Assembly (NCBI RefSeq): GCF_001606025.1
Contig: NZ_CP014945.1
Span: 1,798,001 to 1,862,000, forward strand
Length of the DNA: 64,000 bases
DNA from: Psychrobacter alimentarius
GTDB taxonomy: Bacteria; Pseudomonadota; Gammaproteobacteria; Pseudomonadales; Moraxellaceae
Direction of reading: 5' to 3'
Every line of letters starts with the position of its first letter. Positions within the stretch are counted from its first letter, which is position 1. The notes beneath the pieces are model-generated. The model made no database searches, was not told the origin of the DNA, and saw only the letters and a list, made by a program, of their open reading frames with translations. The position numbers were made by a program, and so were the translations under genes. This document shows, piece after piece, positions 9,022 through 18,875 of this stretch.

Positions 9022-9894
9022 ATGCAACCTATATCTAGATTGTCCATGACAGCAGCGTTTGCGTCTCTAATGTCTCTACAGATTGGCGCAGCATTTGCCA
9101 AGACTATTTTTCCTTCGGTTGGCCCTGAAGGTGTTGCGGCATTGCGCATTGGTATCACCGCGCTGATTCTCTGCCTAATGTTTCGACCTTGGTCATTGAA
9201 GGTTGAACGTTCATACTGGCCCAGTATAGTCATGTATGGAGCAATGATTGGAATAATGAACATTCTGATTTACCGTGCCTTTCTTTATATTCCCATTGGC
9301 ATAGCGATATCGATAGAAGTACTTGGTCCATTGGGTGCGGCGTTACTTTCAAAAAAGCGCAAGTCAGATGTTATGTGGGTGCTAATTGCTTTAATCGGCG
9401 TATTTCTGCTGCCATACGGACAGTCTGGTTTTACCCTGAATGCGATGGGCGTTTTCTATGCTGCTTTAGCGGCTATTAGCTGGGGTATTTATATCAGTTG
9501 TGCCAGCAAAGTTTCTAATTTAGGAGCCAACGGAGTAGCAATAGGAGTAAGTATCGCTTCTATATTTGTTGTCCCTATTGGTTTTACTCAGGCTGGTCTA
9601 GCTCTGCTCAAGCCTGAAATTTTAGCCGTAGGATTAATTATTGCGATTTTATCGAGTGCTTTACCGTTTCTGCTAGATATGTATGCGCTCAAAAGACTGC
9701 CAAAAAGCCTCTTTGGTATATTAATGAGTGCTTCACCAGCGGTTAGTGCAATAGCTGGTTGGATAATACTAGGTGAAGCGTTAAGTTCCATTCAATGGAC
9801 GGGGATTTTAGCCATTAGTGTCGCTTGTATTGGAGCAACCTTACCTGCGTATACATCAATTAAGCCAACCTATAGAAAGTTACCTGGAGGGTAG
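9022..9894 (+). CDS. EamA/RhtA-type exporter of the drug/metabolite transporter superfamily
   Basis: This 290-residue protein has about ten transmembrane segments in two EamA repeats. The N-terminal stretch (QIGAAFAKTIFPSVGPEGV, then LRIGITALIL) closely resembles RhtA, the threonine/homoserine exporter. It is predicted to export an amino acid or amino-acid-like compound across the inner membrane. AAGGA lies about 12 nt before the ATG. It is divergent from an Lrp regulator, which fits amino-acid-responsive control. Confidence 0.85.
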   Translation: MQPISRLSMTAAFASLMSLQIGAAFAKTIFPSVGPEGVAALRIGITALILCLMFRPWSLKVERSYWPSIVMYGAMIGIMNILIYRAFLYIPIGIAISIEVLGPLGAALLSKKRKSDVMWVLIALIGVFLLPYGQSGFTLNAMGVFYAALAAISWGIYISCASKVSNLGANGVAIGVSIASIFVVPIGFTQAGLALLKPEILAVGLIIAILSSALPFLLDMYALKRLPKSLFGILMSASPAVSAIAGWIILGEALSSIQWTGILAISVACIGATLPAYTSIKPTYRKLPGG

Positions 9895-10132
9895 ATTCCG
9901 TCCGAAGCAGTTAAGAAAGTGCTGTCCAAAAAGTCTGACTTTAACCTCTCTCATACCCTTCAGTGCCTTTATAATCATGGATAGTACGGTGTAGCTACTC
10001 ACGGATGTGCTGATCTTCTAAATTCATGTCATGACAATATTTTACGCGCAACTTTAGCTCAACTGCTCTAATCAAGCTTAAACGGATGATGTAACTAACG
10101 TATACACTAATAGAACTATTTCATTAAATCGA

Positions 10133-10150
10133 AAGGCCCGTCAGGGCCTT
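10133..10150. terminator. Short GC-rich stem-loop
   Basis: Arms aaggccc and gggcctt close over a 4-nt loop. It sits 9 nt past the stop codon of the Old Yellow Enzyme gene (minus strand). The downstream T run is weak. Confidence 0.65.
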
Positions 10151-10158
10151 ATTATTTT

Positions 10159-11256
10159 CTATTGAGCCAGTTCGCTTTCTTTGACATCAGCGAAGGGTGC
10201 AAGAATACCACTATCAAACTCACGTAGCGTTTTGCCACTTTTAACTCTCTCAGGCCAGTCAGGATTTGCAAGAGCGCTTTTGCCGATAGCGATATAATCT
10301 GCGCCTAGTTTTAGTACCTTATCTGCCTTTTCCGCATCATCCGTACCGCCATTGGCTATAATAATCAGTTTAGGTGCTACGTTACGAGCAATTTCTACCA
10401 GTGAGTACGGACTATCTTCAAATGCCGGTCGCCAAGCCTCGTACTCTGTAATGTGAACATAATCCACACCTGAGATAGCCAAAAGTGAAAATACTTTTTC
10501 AGCGCCTTCTTTTCCTTCTTTCCATTTATGGTGGAAGTCATTCACTTTTGCCTGTGAAATTCGAATACCCACAACAGCACTTGGTCCAACAGACTGACGT
10601 ACAGCCTGAATGACCTCAAGAATCAGTGATAAGCGTGAAGCAATATCACCTCCCCAGTGGTCACTGCGTTGATTGGTATAGTCCGTGAAGAACTGGTCAA
10701 GTAGATAGCCGTTGGCACCATGAATCTCAACGCCATCAAATCCAGCTTCATTGACAGCGCGTGATGCCGCCACTGCGAAACTGCGGATAATGTCCTGAAT
10801 ATTGTTTTCTGACAATTCTAATGGCACATTGTAATCACCTTTACCGTGATAAAATTCTAGCTGCTTACCTTTCGGTTGAATGGCAGAAGGCGCGACTGTA
10901 TGCGAACGGTAGATATTTCCTTGAGAAAGTGCACCAGAATGTTGAATCTGAGCGATAACTTTACTTCCGTTCATGTGCAAGCTTTCAGTGATCGTACGCC
11001 ATCCTTGCACTTGCTCATCATTGATAAGGCCAGCCTGACAGTCATAAGTCTGTGACCACTCATCGTCAATATAAATACCTTCAGTAATCACTGCGCCAAA
11101 GCCTCCTTTAGCAAAACGCGTGTAATAACGCTGCATCCTCTCACCAGGCACACCAGTCTTAGAAGCTGATATACGCGTCATTGGGGCAACTACCAGGCGA
11201 TTTTCAAGGGCAAGCTGATTGATACGACCGGATTTAAAAGCAAGTAAGTCAGACAT
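10159..11256 (-). CDS. NADH:flavin oxidoreductase, Old Yellow Enzyme family
   Basis: This is a 365-residue FMN-dependent TIM-barrel reductase of the Old Yellow Enzyme family. Motifs include the N-terminal LENRLVVAPMTRISAS, AQIQHSGAL, GVEIHGANGYLLDQFF with the His/Asn pair that binds the substrate, and IANGG followed by YIAIGKSALANPDWP. These enzymes reduce activated alkenes, nitro compounds or nitrate esters. AAGGA precedes the ATG by 8 nt. The gene is divergent from a LysR regulator, a pattern typical of inducible detoxification. The physiological substrate is unknown. Confidence 0.93.
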   Translation of the reverse strand: MSDLLAFKSGRINQLALENRLVVAPMTRISASKTGVPGERMQRYYTRFAKGGFGAVITEGIYIDDEWSQTYDCQAGLINDEQVQGWRTITESLHMNGSKVIAQIQHSGALSQGNIYRSHTVAPSAIQPKGKQLEFYHGKGDYNVPLELSENNIQDIIRSFAVAASRAVNEAGFDGVEIHGANGYLLDQFFTDYTNQRSDHWGGDIASRLSLILEVIQAVRQSVGPSAVVGIRISQAKVNDFHHKWKEGKEGAEKVFSLLAISGVDYVHITEYEAWRPAFEDSPYSLVEIARNVAPKLIIIANGGTDDAEKADKVLKLGADYIAIGKSALANPDWPERVKSGKTLREFDSGILAPFADVKESELAQ

Positions 11257-11364
11257 AATAAGAATCCTTTTTTCAGTTATTAGTTTATAAAATGATTATA
11301 ATAGGTGTACACCCGCTTAAAAACAGGCTAAGACGATACGCCTGTATAACGGATTTCGTTATAA

Positions 11365-12249
11365 ATGAATTTAAAAGATATTAATGCTTTTCTGATGACA
11401 TCACAGACTCATAGCCTCACACAAACTGCTAGACGGCTAAATACCACACCGATGACGATTTCTCGTCGTTTGGCTTCTCTTGAGAAAGAGCTTGGTAAGC
11501 GTCTATTGCATCGCACCACGAGAGCTGTGGCGCTGACTGATGAAGGCGAAGAGTTTCTTCCGTATGCTCAAGCGATGGCAGAAGCCGAACGTGGCGCACT
11601 CAGTCTATTTTCTCCAGAAAGAAAAGGTGCAGTGGGTCAGCTTCGCATTACGTCGCCTTCAGGGTTTGGGCGACGAACCATTATGCCAGTGCTTTCTACG
11701 CTGTTGGATGACAATCCCGATTTGAATGTTGAGCTGCATCTTAGTGATAACATCACTGATATTGTAGGACTAGGTTTTGATGTGGCTATTCGCATCGCGC
11801 CACTGCGTGATTCACGGCTTATCGCACATAAGTTATCCGATAATCAGCGTGTATTATGTGCCTCTCCCGAATATTTACAGCGCTGTGGTACTCCAAAATG
11901 TATGGCAGATCTTGCAAATCACAGCTGCCTTCGCTTAACGAGTGTTTTTCAATGGACTTTTATGACAGATGGCCAGCCAACCAGTGTCACTATTGATGGT
12001 CGCTTTAGTAGTAGCCATGTTGAAGGTGTTAGAACGCTGTGTAAATCTGGCGCTGGGCTTGCACAGCTGACAGAGTGGGATGTTCGTGAAGAGTTAAGGT
12101 CAGGAGAGCTGGTATCATTACAACTTGAGGACGTCAGTCCGCAGAATCTGGCTGTCTGGGCTGTTTTTCCAACAACCAAGTATTTACCAGTCAGGGTTAC
12201 TGTCTTTTTAGAGGCACTTAAACATGAGATGTGGAGTCAGATGCAGTAG
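11365..12249 (+). CDS. LysR-family regulator, divergent from the Old Yellow Enzyme gene
   Basis: The 294-residue protein has a LysR helix-turn-helix at residues 1-60 (TARRLNTTPMTISRRLASLE) and the RLLHRTTRAVALTDEG wing, followed by an effector-binding domain of about 200 residues. The starts of this gene and the flavin reductase are 108 nt apart, so it very likely regulates the reductase in response to an electrophile or substrate. The subclass is similar to the other LysR gene at 4.2 kb but the two are clearly different sequences. Confidence 0.9.
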   Translation: MNLKDINAFLMTSQTHSLTQTARRLNTTPMTISRRLASLEKELGKRLLHRTTRAVALTDEGEEFLPYAQAMAEAERGALSLFSPERKGAVGQLRITSPSGFGRRTIMPVLSTLLDDNPDLNVELHLSDNITDIVGLGFDVAIRIAPLRDSRLIAHKLSDNQRVLCASPEYLQRCGTPKCMADLANHSCLRLTSVFQWTFMTDGQPTSVTIDGRFSSSHVEGVRTLCKSGAGLAQLTEWDVREELRSGELVSLQLEDVSPQNLAVWAVFPTTKYLPVRVTVFLEALKHEMWSQMQ

Positions 12250-12723
12250 CATTTACTGTAATCATAGAAGATGAACGAGCACGTACTAATTTGATTAGGA
12301 TGATTAGCTGAATTTCTTACTTACTGTCTAATCGAGTTAGTAATCATACAATCCTTATACAACATGAATAATTTGATGCCTGTATAGCGCATCGGTCATG
12401 AATAAAATATGTACGGCAGGTACACCGCCTCGTACAATTTGACTATTTCAGTGAGCAAAGCCTTCGCAATCATTAGCTTATAGCAAAAATTTCAAGTCCT
12501 AACTAGGAAACCGAACCAGTTAAGATCCCTGAATGGTTCGCCATAGGTATACCCCAAGGGAACTAGACATTTCGCCCCTTCAAACCTATTAATAGACTAC
12601 TCAAAATATACTGCCATAAGAAACCACCTATATTAGGTCACGTTTGATAATTTATAAATGGGAATTGCTGATACCAGTATTGTCTAATCCTGCGAAACAA
12701 ACCTTGCTAAGGCACCGACCAAC
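12250..12723. other. Intergenic stretch at the right end of the accessory block
   Basis: About 470 nt lie between the convergent LysR and pdxA genes with no convincing reading frame. A weak inverted repeat, cgaacca (12512-12518) and tggttcg (12534-12540), and the palindrome ggtatacc are visible. No transposase remnant or attachment site could be identified. Confidence 0.5.
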
Positions 12724-13833
12724 TTATGCAAGAGGTATATTGACAATAGATCTGTCTGCCATCTCATTTGCCATTATTAATGCTTGGTATAAGCTGGTGG
12801 CACTCGCACCGCCACGTCCTGCCAAATCAAGCGCCGTGCCATGATCGACCGAGGTGCGGATATAAGGCAGACCTAAGGTTAAGTTGACCGTATCGCCAAA
12901 TCCATGCGACTTGAGTACAGGCAATCCTTGATCATGATACATAGCAATCACTGTATCACAGTTTGCCAAGTGTCTGGACGTAAATAAGGTATCAGCAGGC
13001 ATTGCCTCTGATATATCTACGCCAGCATTGATAAACTCACGTAGCACAGGATTGATAATCTCAATCTCCTCACTCCCCAGATGACCGCCCTCGCCTGCAT
13101 GTGGATTGAGACCGCAGACCAAAATGCGTGGCTGCGTCAAGCCAAATTTTTCACGCAAGTCATCGATGACAATTTGTACCGTTTGGCGTACGTTTTCTGC
13201 AGTGATAGCAGCAGGAATGTCTTTGAGCGGTAAATGGGTAGTCACAAGCGCGACTTTCATGGCTTGATTGGCCAGCATCATGACCACTTTTTCACAGCCG
13301 CTTTGCTGCATAAAAAACTCGGTATGACCGCTAAACATCGTGCCATCCGGCAGTTTGATACCCGCATCTATCAACGCTGATTTTTGTAATGGTCCTGTGA
13401 CAATTGCCGCCACAGTTTGATTTGTCGCAAGCTTATGCGCAATCTCTAATTGTTTTGCCACCATCGCTGAGTTATCAATATTAATTTGCCCAGACGTTAC
13501 AGGCGCGTCACAAGGTATATTGAGTAGCACAAAAGCCTGGTCAGTATCAGTGCTTTGTTGCGATATCTGCTTTGTTAAAGCTTCCTCTTTTAAATCATCT
13601 ATATCAAAGGTTTGCCAAGTAGGACAGATTTTGAGCACACCAGCAGCGATAAGTGCGTCCGCACGCTTTTCCATGGCGTTCGCATCAGCAGTGACCCATA
13701 TTGGACGCAAAAAATCTTGCAACTTATTTTCAGCTGCCAGTAGCAACACAACATCCATACCAATACCAGCAGGTTCACCTGTGGTCAACAAGAGCGGTCG
13801 TTTTTCCTGACTATCATTATGTTTTTTTTTCAT
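12724..13833 (-). CDS. pdxA: 4-hydroxythreonine-4-phosphate dehydrogenase
   Basis: PdxA oxidises 4-phosphohydroxy-L-threonine in pyridoxal phosphate synthesis. The protein shows LLLTTGEPAGIG at the N terminus, the first metal-ligand His in SGHTEFF, CGLNPHAGEGG and AMYHDQGLPVLKS. The frame stays open upstream to 13899, adding 22 low-complexity residues. The internal ATG at 13833 (MKKKHNDSQ) brings the start close to the family norm, but no strong ribosome-binding site settles it. PdxA is usually followed by ksgA. Here ksgA is 11.6 kb further on in the same direction. Confidence 0.93.
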   Translation of the reverse strand: MKKKHNDSQEKRPLLLTTGEPAGIGMDVVLLLAAENKLQDFLRPIWVTADANAMEKRADALIAAGVLKICPTWQTFDIDDLKEEALTKQISQQSTDTDQAFVLLNIPCDAPVTSGQINIDNSAMVAKQLEIAHKLATNQTVAAIVTGPLQKSALIDAGIKLPDGTMFSGHTEFFMQQSGCEKVVMMLANQAMKVALVTTHLPLKDIPAAITAENVRQTVQIVIDDLREKFGLTQPRILVCGLNPHAGEGGHLGSEEIEIINPVLREFINAGVDISEAMPADTLFTSRHLANCDTVIAMYHDQGLPVLKSHGFGDTVNLTLGLPYIRTSVDHGTALDLAGRGGASATSLYQALIMANEMADRSIVNIPLA

Positions 13834-14118
13834 ATAAGTCACCGATTTTATTGTATTTTTAGTCGTAGTATCATTGTCATGTCTACTGCTTTGAGCCATT
13901 ATTTGACGACACCAAATCCAGAGAATTTTGTCATCAGAACCATCAAGATGTTTATAATGTGATAGAATTTCGCTTCTGATTGTAGCATTTACTCAGGCAT
14001 GCTGAGACTCCATTTTGATACTTCTGTTGTAATAATCAAACTTGTGGGTTGTGCGCTATTATCGACCCATTCTAGTCACAAACCTGTTTTATACCGACTT
14101 TTAACACATTAGGCACTC

Positions 14119-15522
14119 ATGGCAGACACCGAAAAAACCGACGAACTACTCAATCAGACACCGCCACATAATATCGATATCGAAAAGGCATTACTTGCGT
14201 CTTTGATGAGTATTGAAGAGGCGTACGACAAGATTGCCGATATCGTCACCAAAGATGACTTTTATGCAGGGCGACATCAGTATATTTTCGATGCCATTGC
14301 TCACCTTGCAGCCGTCAATGAACCTTATGATACGGTCATGGTGCATGACTGGTTAGAAGCACAGAAACTCTTAAAAGGTGCTGGCGGTGACAGTTATTTG
14401 GCAGATATTTTGAGCCAAAGTCCTGCGACGTTGTTTAACCTGACCGCTTATGCTCAGCGTGTACGTGAGCTATCAACACTACGCCAGCTCATTACTACGG
14501 GCAATGAGATGCTAACGCTTGCTTATAACCCAAAAGATCAAACCGTCAGCGATATTTTAGACAGTGTTGAGGGCAAGATATTTAGCATTAATGAGCAGCA
14601 CAACAAACGTGCTGAGCAGCGTGGGCCTGTTGGGATCACCTCTGTACTGACCAACGTTATTGATAAAATACAAGAGCTAAAATCAAACCCTGATGGCATG
14701 ATTGGTCTACAAACGCCATTTGTCGAATTGAACAACAAAACACAAGGTTTGCAAGCAGGTGATTTGATCATTGTGGCTGCCCGTCCTTCTATGGGTAAAA
14801 CCACTTTTGCCATGAACTTAGCAGAAGGTGTTTTATTCAATGAAGATCTGCCGGTCGTGGTATTTTCGATGGAAATGCCAGCCGAATCCATCGTCATGCG
14901 TTTGCTGTCCTCATGGGGGGCGATTAACCAGACGCATCTGCGCTCTGGGCAAATGAACGAGGATGAATGGGCAAAAATGATGAATGCCATTCAACATTTG
15001 CAATCTAAGCATTTATACATTGATGATAGTACGGCACTGCCGCCATCTGAGATGCGCTCTCGCTGCCGACGTATCGCCAAAAACCATGATGGACGTTTGG
15101 GCGCTATCGTCGTCGATTATCTACAGTTGATGAAAGTACCAAGTCTAGACGGCAACCGTGTGGGCGAGATCTCTGAGATTTCTCGTAGTTTAAAAGCGCT
15201 GGCACGTGAGCTTGAATGTCCCGTTATTGCCCTATCTCAGCTTAACCGTAGTCTAGAAAACCGTCCGAATAAACGCCCTATCATGTCGGATCTGCGAGAA
15301 TCTGGTGCGATTGAGCAGGATGCCGATTTGATTATGTTCATCTATCGTGATGAGGTTTATAATGAGAACTCCGACCACAAAGGGGTGGCTGAAATCATCA
15401 TTGGTAAACAGCGTAACGGCCCGATTGGTACCGTGCGATTGGGTTTTGAGGGGCAATTCACGCGCTTCATCAATCTGACACCAGAATATTATCAAGGTGT
15501 TAGTTTTGAGAATGATGAATAA
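14119..15522 (+). CDS. dnaB: Replicative DNA helicase
   Basis: This is a 467-residue DnaB. The N-terminal primase-binding domain (HNIDIEKALLASLM) and linker are followed by the RecA-like motor with Walker A ARPSMGKTTF, Walker B VVDYLQLM and the SQLNRSLENR sensor segment. It unwinds DNA at the replication fork as a hexamer. It is divergent from pdxA and followed by alr, the dnaB-alr order seen in many gammaproteobacteria, with a strong hairpin between the two. Confidence 0.98.
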   Translation: MADTEKTDELLNQTPPHNIDIEKALLASLMSIEEAYDKIADIVTKDDFYAGRHQYIFDAIAHLAAVNEPYDTVMVHDWLEAQKLLKGAGGDSYLADILSQSPATLFNLTAYAQRVRELSTLRQLITTGNEMLTLAYNPKDQTVSDILDSVEGKIFSINEQHNKRAEQRGPVGITSVLTNVIDKIQELKSNPDGMIGLQTPFVELNNKTQGLQAGDLIIVAARPSMGKTTFAMNLAEGVLFNEDLPVVVFSMEMPAESIVMRLLSSWGAINQTHLRSGQMNEDEWAKMMNAIQHLQSKHLYIDDSTALPPSEMRSRCRRIAKNHDGRLGAIVVDYLQLMKVPSLDGNRVGEISEISRSLKALARELECPVIALSQLNRSLENRPNKRPIMSDLRESGAIEQDADLIMFIYRDEVYNENSDHKGVAEIIIGKQRNGPIGTVRLGFEGQFTRFINLTPEYYQGVSFENDE

Positions 15523-15605
15523 TATGCTCAATATATACCTAGTCAGCGGCAACACTCTCGTCTGATTGTAGCCAAGAACATCTATAAGACATAAGTTATA
15601 AACAC

Positions 15606-15644
15606 AGCCAGTGGTGCATCAACATGATTGATGCGCCACTGGCT
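15606..15644 (+). terminator. Stem-loop terminator after dnaB
   Basis: 17-nt arms (15606-15622 and 15628-15644) pair with a single G-T wobble around a 5-nt loop, followed by a T-rich stretch. It separates dnaB from alr and shows that an upstream frame extension of alr to 15628 is not real. Confidence 0.8.
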
Positions 15645-15711
15645 TTATGCTTTCCTACTATCATTCCATAGCTCTGCTAATTTCGACATTTTGCTAATAA
15701 AGAAGGTGATT

Positions 15712-16821
15712 ATGCGTACCATTACCATCAAACCAAAAGCCATTACTCACAACCTCAATCAGGTCAAAAAACTGGCGCCACAATCTAAAGTCCTTGCAAT
15801 GGTTAAATCCAATGCCTATGGTCACGGGGTGGCAGCAGTACTACCAGCGTTAACGCAAGCAGATGGTATTGGCGTTGCTACCTTTACCGAGGCGTTAGAA
15901 GCGAGACAATTGGGCTGGAACAAAACCATTGGTTTGGTAGAAGGGGCGTTTACCGCCGATGAGTGGCAGCAGGCGATTGAACATGACATCAGCTGCGTGA
16001 TTCATCATGTACCGCAACTGACGTGGGCATTGGACAATATCCCGCCAGTTGAAAGCGCGACCAGAGTGGTGTGGCTAAAATACAATACTGGCATGAACCG
16101 CTTAGGTTTCAATGCCGAAGGGGTTATGGCAGCAGCTAAGCGTCTGCATGAAGCAGGATACCAGCTGATATTGACCACGCATTTTGCCAATGCTGATAAC
16201 CGCGACCATCCGCTAAATGCGTTACAAATACAGCGTTTTACCGATGTCCTAAATGCTTTACGAGAGAGCATTAGTGCTGATATTAAAGGCTCATTATGCA
16301 ACTCAGCTGGTACCGTCAATTTTTCAGAGCATCATCATGATTGGGTACGTCCGGGTATCATCTTATATGGCAGCTCACCCGTCATTGATAAAAGCGTGCA
16401 AGAATTAGACTTACAACCTGCTATGAGTTTTAGTGCCCAAATCATAGCGCTGCAAACTGTCAATGCCAATGATGCAATAGGTTATGGTAGTCGCTGGGTG
16501 GCACAGCAAGATACTAGAACAGCGCTAGTAAGCGTGGGCTATGGAGATGGGTATCCACGTGTGGTCAGTGACGATGCTTATGTGTCTGTTATTGATAGTA
16601 CAAATAACCAAAGCTACCGGTGCGCTGTGATTGGACGTGTGGCCATGGACATGATCGTCATTGATGTCAGCACTGTACCAGAGGACGCCCATTTGTTAGA
16701 TAGTCAGGTATTGCTGTGGGGAGATGCGCCGCACATTGATGAAGTAGCCGTACATGCTGACACCATCAGCTATGAGTTATTGTGCCGTGTAACAATGCGA
16801 CCAAGACGCATACAAGCATAA
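15712..16821 (+). CDS. alr: Alanine racemase
   Basis: Alr makes D-alanine for peptidoglycan. This 369-residue protein has the PLP-binding lysine in AMVKSNAYGHG, the phosphate-binding RPGIILYG segment and the catalytic tyrosine in AIGYGSRW. Although the frame is open from 15628, AGAAGGTG at 15701-15708 and homology to Alr N termini (MRTITIKPKAI) select the ATG at 15712. The longer form would start inside the terminator hairpin of dnaB. Confidence 0.97.
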   Translation: MRTITIKPKAITHNLNQVKKLAPQSKVLAMVKSNAYGHGVAAVLPALTQADGIGVATFTEALEARQLGWNKTIGLVEGAFTADEWQQAIEHDISCVIHHVPQLTWALDNIPPVESATRVVWLKYNTGMNRLGFNAEGVMAAAKRLHEAGYQLILTTHFANADNRDHPLNALQIQRFTDVLNALRESISADIKGSLCNSAGTVNFSEHHHDWVRPGIILYGSSPVIDKSVQELDLQPAMSFSAQIIALQTVNANDAIGYGSRWVAQQDTRTALVSVGYGDGYPRVVSDDAYVSVIDSTNNQSYRCAVIGRVAMDMIVIDVSTVPEDAHLLDSQVLLWGDAPHIDEVAVHADTISYELLCRVTMRPRRIQA

Positions 16822-17007
16822 TGGTCGCAAGGAAATGACAAATGAATGGTCTACTTAAGTGACTTATCATTCAGCGTAAATTGAACATTTACATTGGAAG
16901 TAATTACGCTATACTAAAAGTTTGTTGTCACCCCAGCATATGCACTAATGCGATGCTATTGAAGACTGATAACGTTTCACTGACTGCGATCGACTGCTAG
17001 GATTACT

Positions 17008-17928
17008 ATGAGTTTGCGCCATTTTTTGACCTTATCTGATTTAACCAAACAAGAACTAGAAACCCTGATCAAACGCGCGAGCGAACTGCGTAAGATGCAA
17101 CATGCGGGCGAGATATATCAGCCCTTTGTTGGTCGTACGCTTGGTATGATTTTTGAGAAATCTTCTACCCGCACGCGCATATCTTTTGAGACTGGTATGG
17201 GTCAATTTGGCGGTAATGCTATCTTTTTATCGCCAAACGATACCCAACTTGGGCGCGGTGAGCCATTAGAAGATTCAGCCCGTGTCATCTCCAGTATGGT
17301 CGATATCATTATGATTCGTACCTTTGGTCACGAAAAGGTCGAAACCTTTGCTGAATACTCTAGTGTGCCTATTATTAATGCGCTGACTGATGAGTTTCAT
17401 CCTTGCCAGTTGCTTGCTGACATGCAGACTTACTATGAGCATCGCGGAAGTATCGAAAACAAAATCGTGACATGGGTCGGTGATGGCAACAATATGTGCT
17501 CGTCCTTTATGCAAGCCGCCAATCAGTTTGGCTTTGAGCTACGAGTGGCTGCGCCCTATGGCTTTGAGCCAGATCCAAAACTGATGGAACGCTTTTCTCA
17601 TTGTGTGAGCTTGGTCGAAAATGTACAAGATGCGGCAAAAGATTCTCACTTAATCGTCACCGATGTATGGGCGAGTATGGGACAAGAATCTGAACAAAAC
17701 ACCCGTGCCCGCCGTTTTGCACCATATCAAGTGACGCCTTCATTATTAGATAAAGCTGATCCTGAAGTGGTGTTTATGCATTGTTTGCCTGCACATCGTG
17801 GTGAAGAGATTTCTCACGATATGCTTGATGACCCTCGTTCAGTGGTGTGGGACGAGGCAGAAAACCGCTTACATGCGCAAAAAGCCTTGATGGAGTTTTT
17901 ATTAAAAGACAAAATCAAACTGTCTTAA
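17008..17928 (+). CDS. argF: Ornithine carbamoyltransferase
   Basis: This 306-residue enzyme joins carbamoyl phosphate to ornithine to make citrulline in arginine synthesis. It contains the carbamoyl-phosphate loop SSTRTRIS, the HPCQ motif, and the ornithine-binding [10 protein letters not shown] near the C terminus. The length is that of the short anabolic form. It stands as a single gene ended by a strong terminator. No convincing ARG box was found in the 186-nt upstream gap. Confidence 0.97.
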   Translation: MSLRHFLTLSDLTKQELETLIKRASELRKMQHAGEIYQPFVGRTLGMIFEKSSTRTRISFETGMGQFGGNAIFLSPNDTQLGRGEPLEDSARVISSMVDIIMIRTFGHEKVETFAEYSSVPIINALTDEFHPCQLLADMQTYYEHRGSIENKIVTWVGDGNNMCSSFMQAANQFGFELRVAAPYGFEPDPKLMERFSHCVSLVENVQDAAKDSHLIVTDVWASMGQESEQNTRARRFAPYQVTPSLLDKADPEVVFMHCLPAHRGEEISHDMLDDPRSVVWDEAENRLHAQKALMEFLLKDKIKLS

Positions 17929-17967
17929 TAAAGCCTCTGCGCAAATCATTTATAAAATAACGCATAT

Positions 17968-18006
17968 AAAAAAGGCAGATCACCTTGATAGTGGTCTGCC
18001 TTTTTT
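17968..18006. terminator. Bidirectional terminator between argF and rpiA
   Basis: 16-nt arms beginning aaaaaaggcag and ending ctgcctttttt pair with one G-T wobble around a 7-nt loop. It lies in the gap between the convergent argF and rpiA genes and has a T run on both strands. Confidence 0.9.
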
Positions 18007-18047
18007 GTGTTTATCCAAGCGTTAACGCTCAATTAACGAAGCAGTGT

Positions 18048-18707
18048 TTAACGGATTAGCGTCTCAACCCCGTTACTACTAGCTTTTAGCAGCACATCTG
18101 CTTGATTGGCGGCAAAAATGCCATTACAGACGACACCAACGATATTGTTTAACTCTTTTTCAAGCGCTACTGGATCACTGACGTCTAAATCATACGTATC
18201 AAGAATCACATTGCCATAGTCAGTGACAAAGTCTTCACGGTAGACTGGCTCACCGCCCAGTTTAGCCAACTGGCGCGCCACATACGAGCGTGCTTGTGGT
18301 AATACTTCAATCGGTACCGGAAACGCGCGGCCTAGTGTTTCGACACTTTTGCTCGCATCAACCATGCATACAAACTTATTTGAAGCCGCCGCAACGATTT
18401 TTTCGCGAGTGAGTGCCCCGCCGCCGCCCTTTATCAGTTGCAGATGCTCATTGACTTCATCAGCGCCATCAATATAAACATCAAGCGTACCCGCAAAGTT
18501 TAAATCTACGATTTCTATACCAAGCGCACGTAATTTGTCTTCCGTCACCTTCGAGCTTGCAACAGCTCCGGCAAGCTTTAGCGTCGGCAACAGCTCAATC
18601 AAACAGTTGACCGTACTACCTGTTCCTACCCCAAGTATCATATTGTCTTCAATGTAACTTAGAGCAGCCTTGGCTGCGGCTTGTTTTTGTGCTTGCTGAT
18701 CACTCAT
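18048..18707 (-). CDS. rpiA: Ribose-5-phosphate isomerase A
   Basis: RpiA interconverts ribose-5-phosphate and ribulose-5-phosphate in the pentose phosphate pathway. The 219-residue protein has the phosphate loop [19 protein letters not shown] with the catalytic Asp, and [17 protein letters not shown] precedes the ATG by 7 nt. It lies downstream of the ars genes but is separated from arsB by 168 nt, so it is probably expressed on its own. Confidence 0.97.
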   Translation of the reverse strand: MSDQQAQKQAAAKAALSYIEDNMILGVGTGSTVNCLIELLPTLKLAGAVASSKVTEDKLRALGIEIVDLNFAGTLDVYIDGADEVNEHLQLIKGGGGALTREKIVAAASNKFVCMVDASKSVETLGRAFPVPIEVLPQARSYVARQLAKLGGEPVYREDFVTDYGNVILDTYDLDVSDPVALEKELNNIVGVVCNGIFAANQADVLLKASSNGVETLIR

Positions 18708-18875
18708 TATAAATCCTTGGTAAAATAAACGTATCGTCTTAAAAGAAGTAGAAAGCTAAAAGAGATAAAATGCGCGGCTATTATAACCGATGACTTTATT
18801 GAATGTCAGCGTAATCCTTTTTCTAAATTTTAAACCGACCACAGTTTCAGCTCATACTGTTTTTTTGGATTAAGT

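Noticed and set aside
12250..12723. Remnant transposase or attachment site at the end of the accessory block
   Set aside because: Weak inverted repeats are visible, but no frame resembles a transposase and no direct repeat pairs it with the other boundary.
15628..15711. Possible 28-residue N-terminal extension of Alr
   Set aside because: It begins inside the dnaB terminator hairpin, lacks family similarity and the ATG at 15712 has AGAAGGTG upstream.
16822..17007. ARG box upstream of argF
   Set aside because: An AT-rich tgaac-like stretch is present, but the match to the ArgR consensus is poor.
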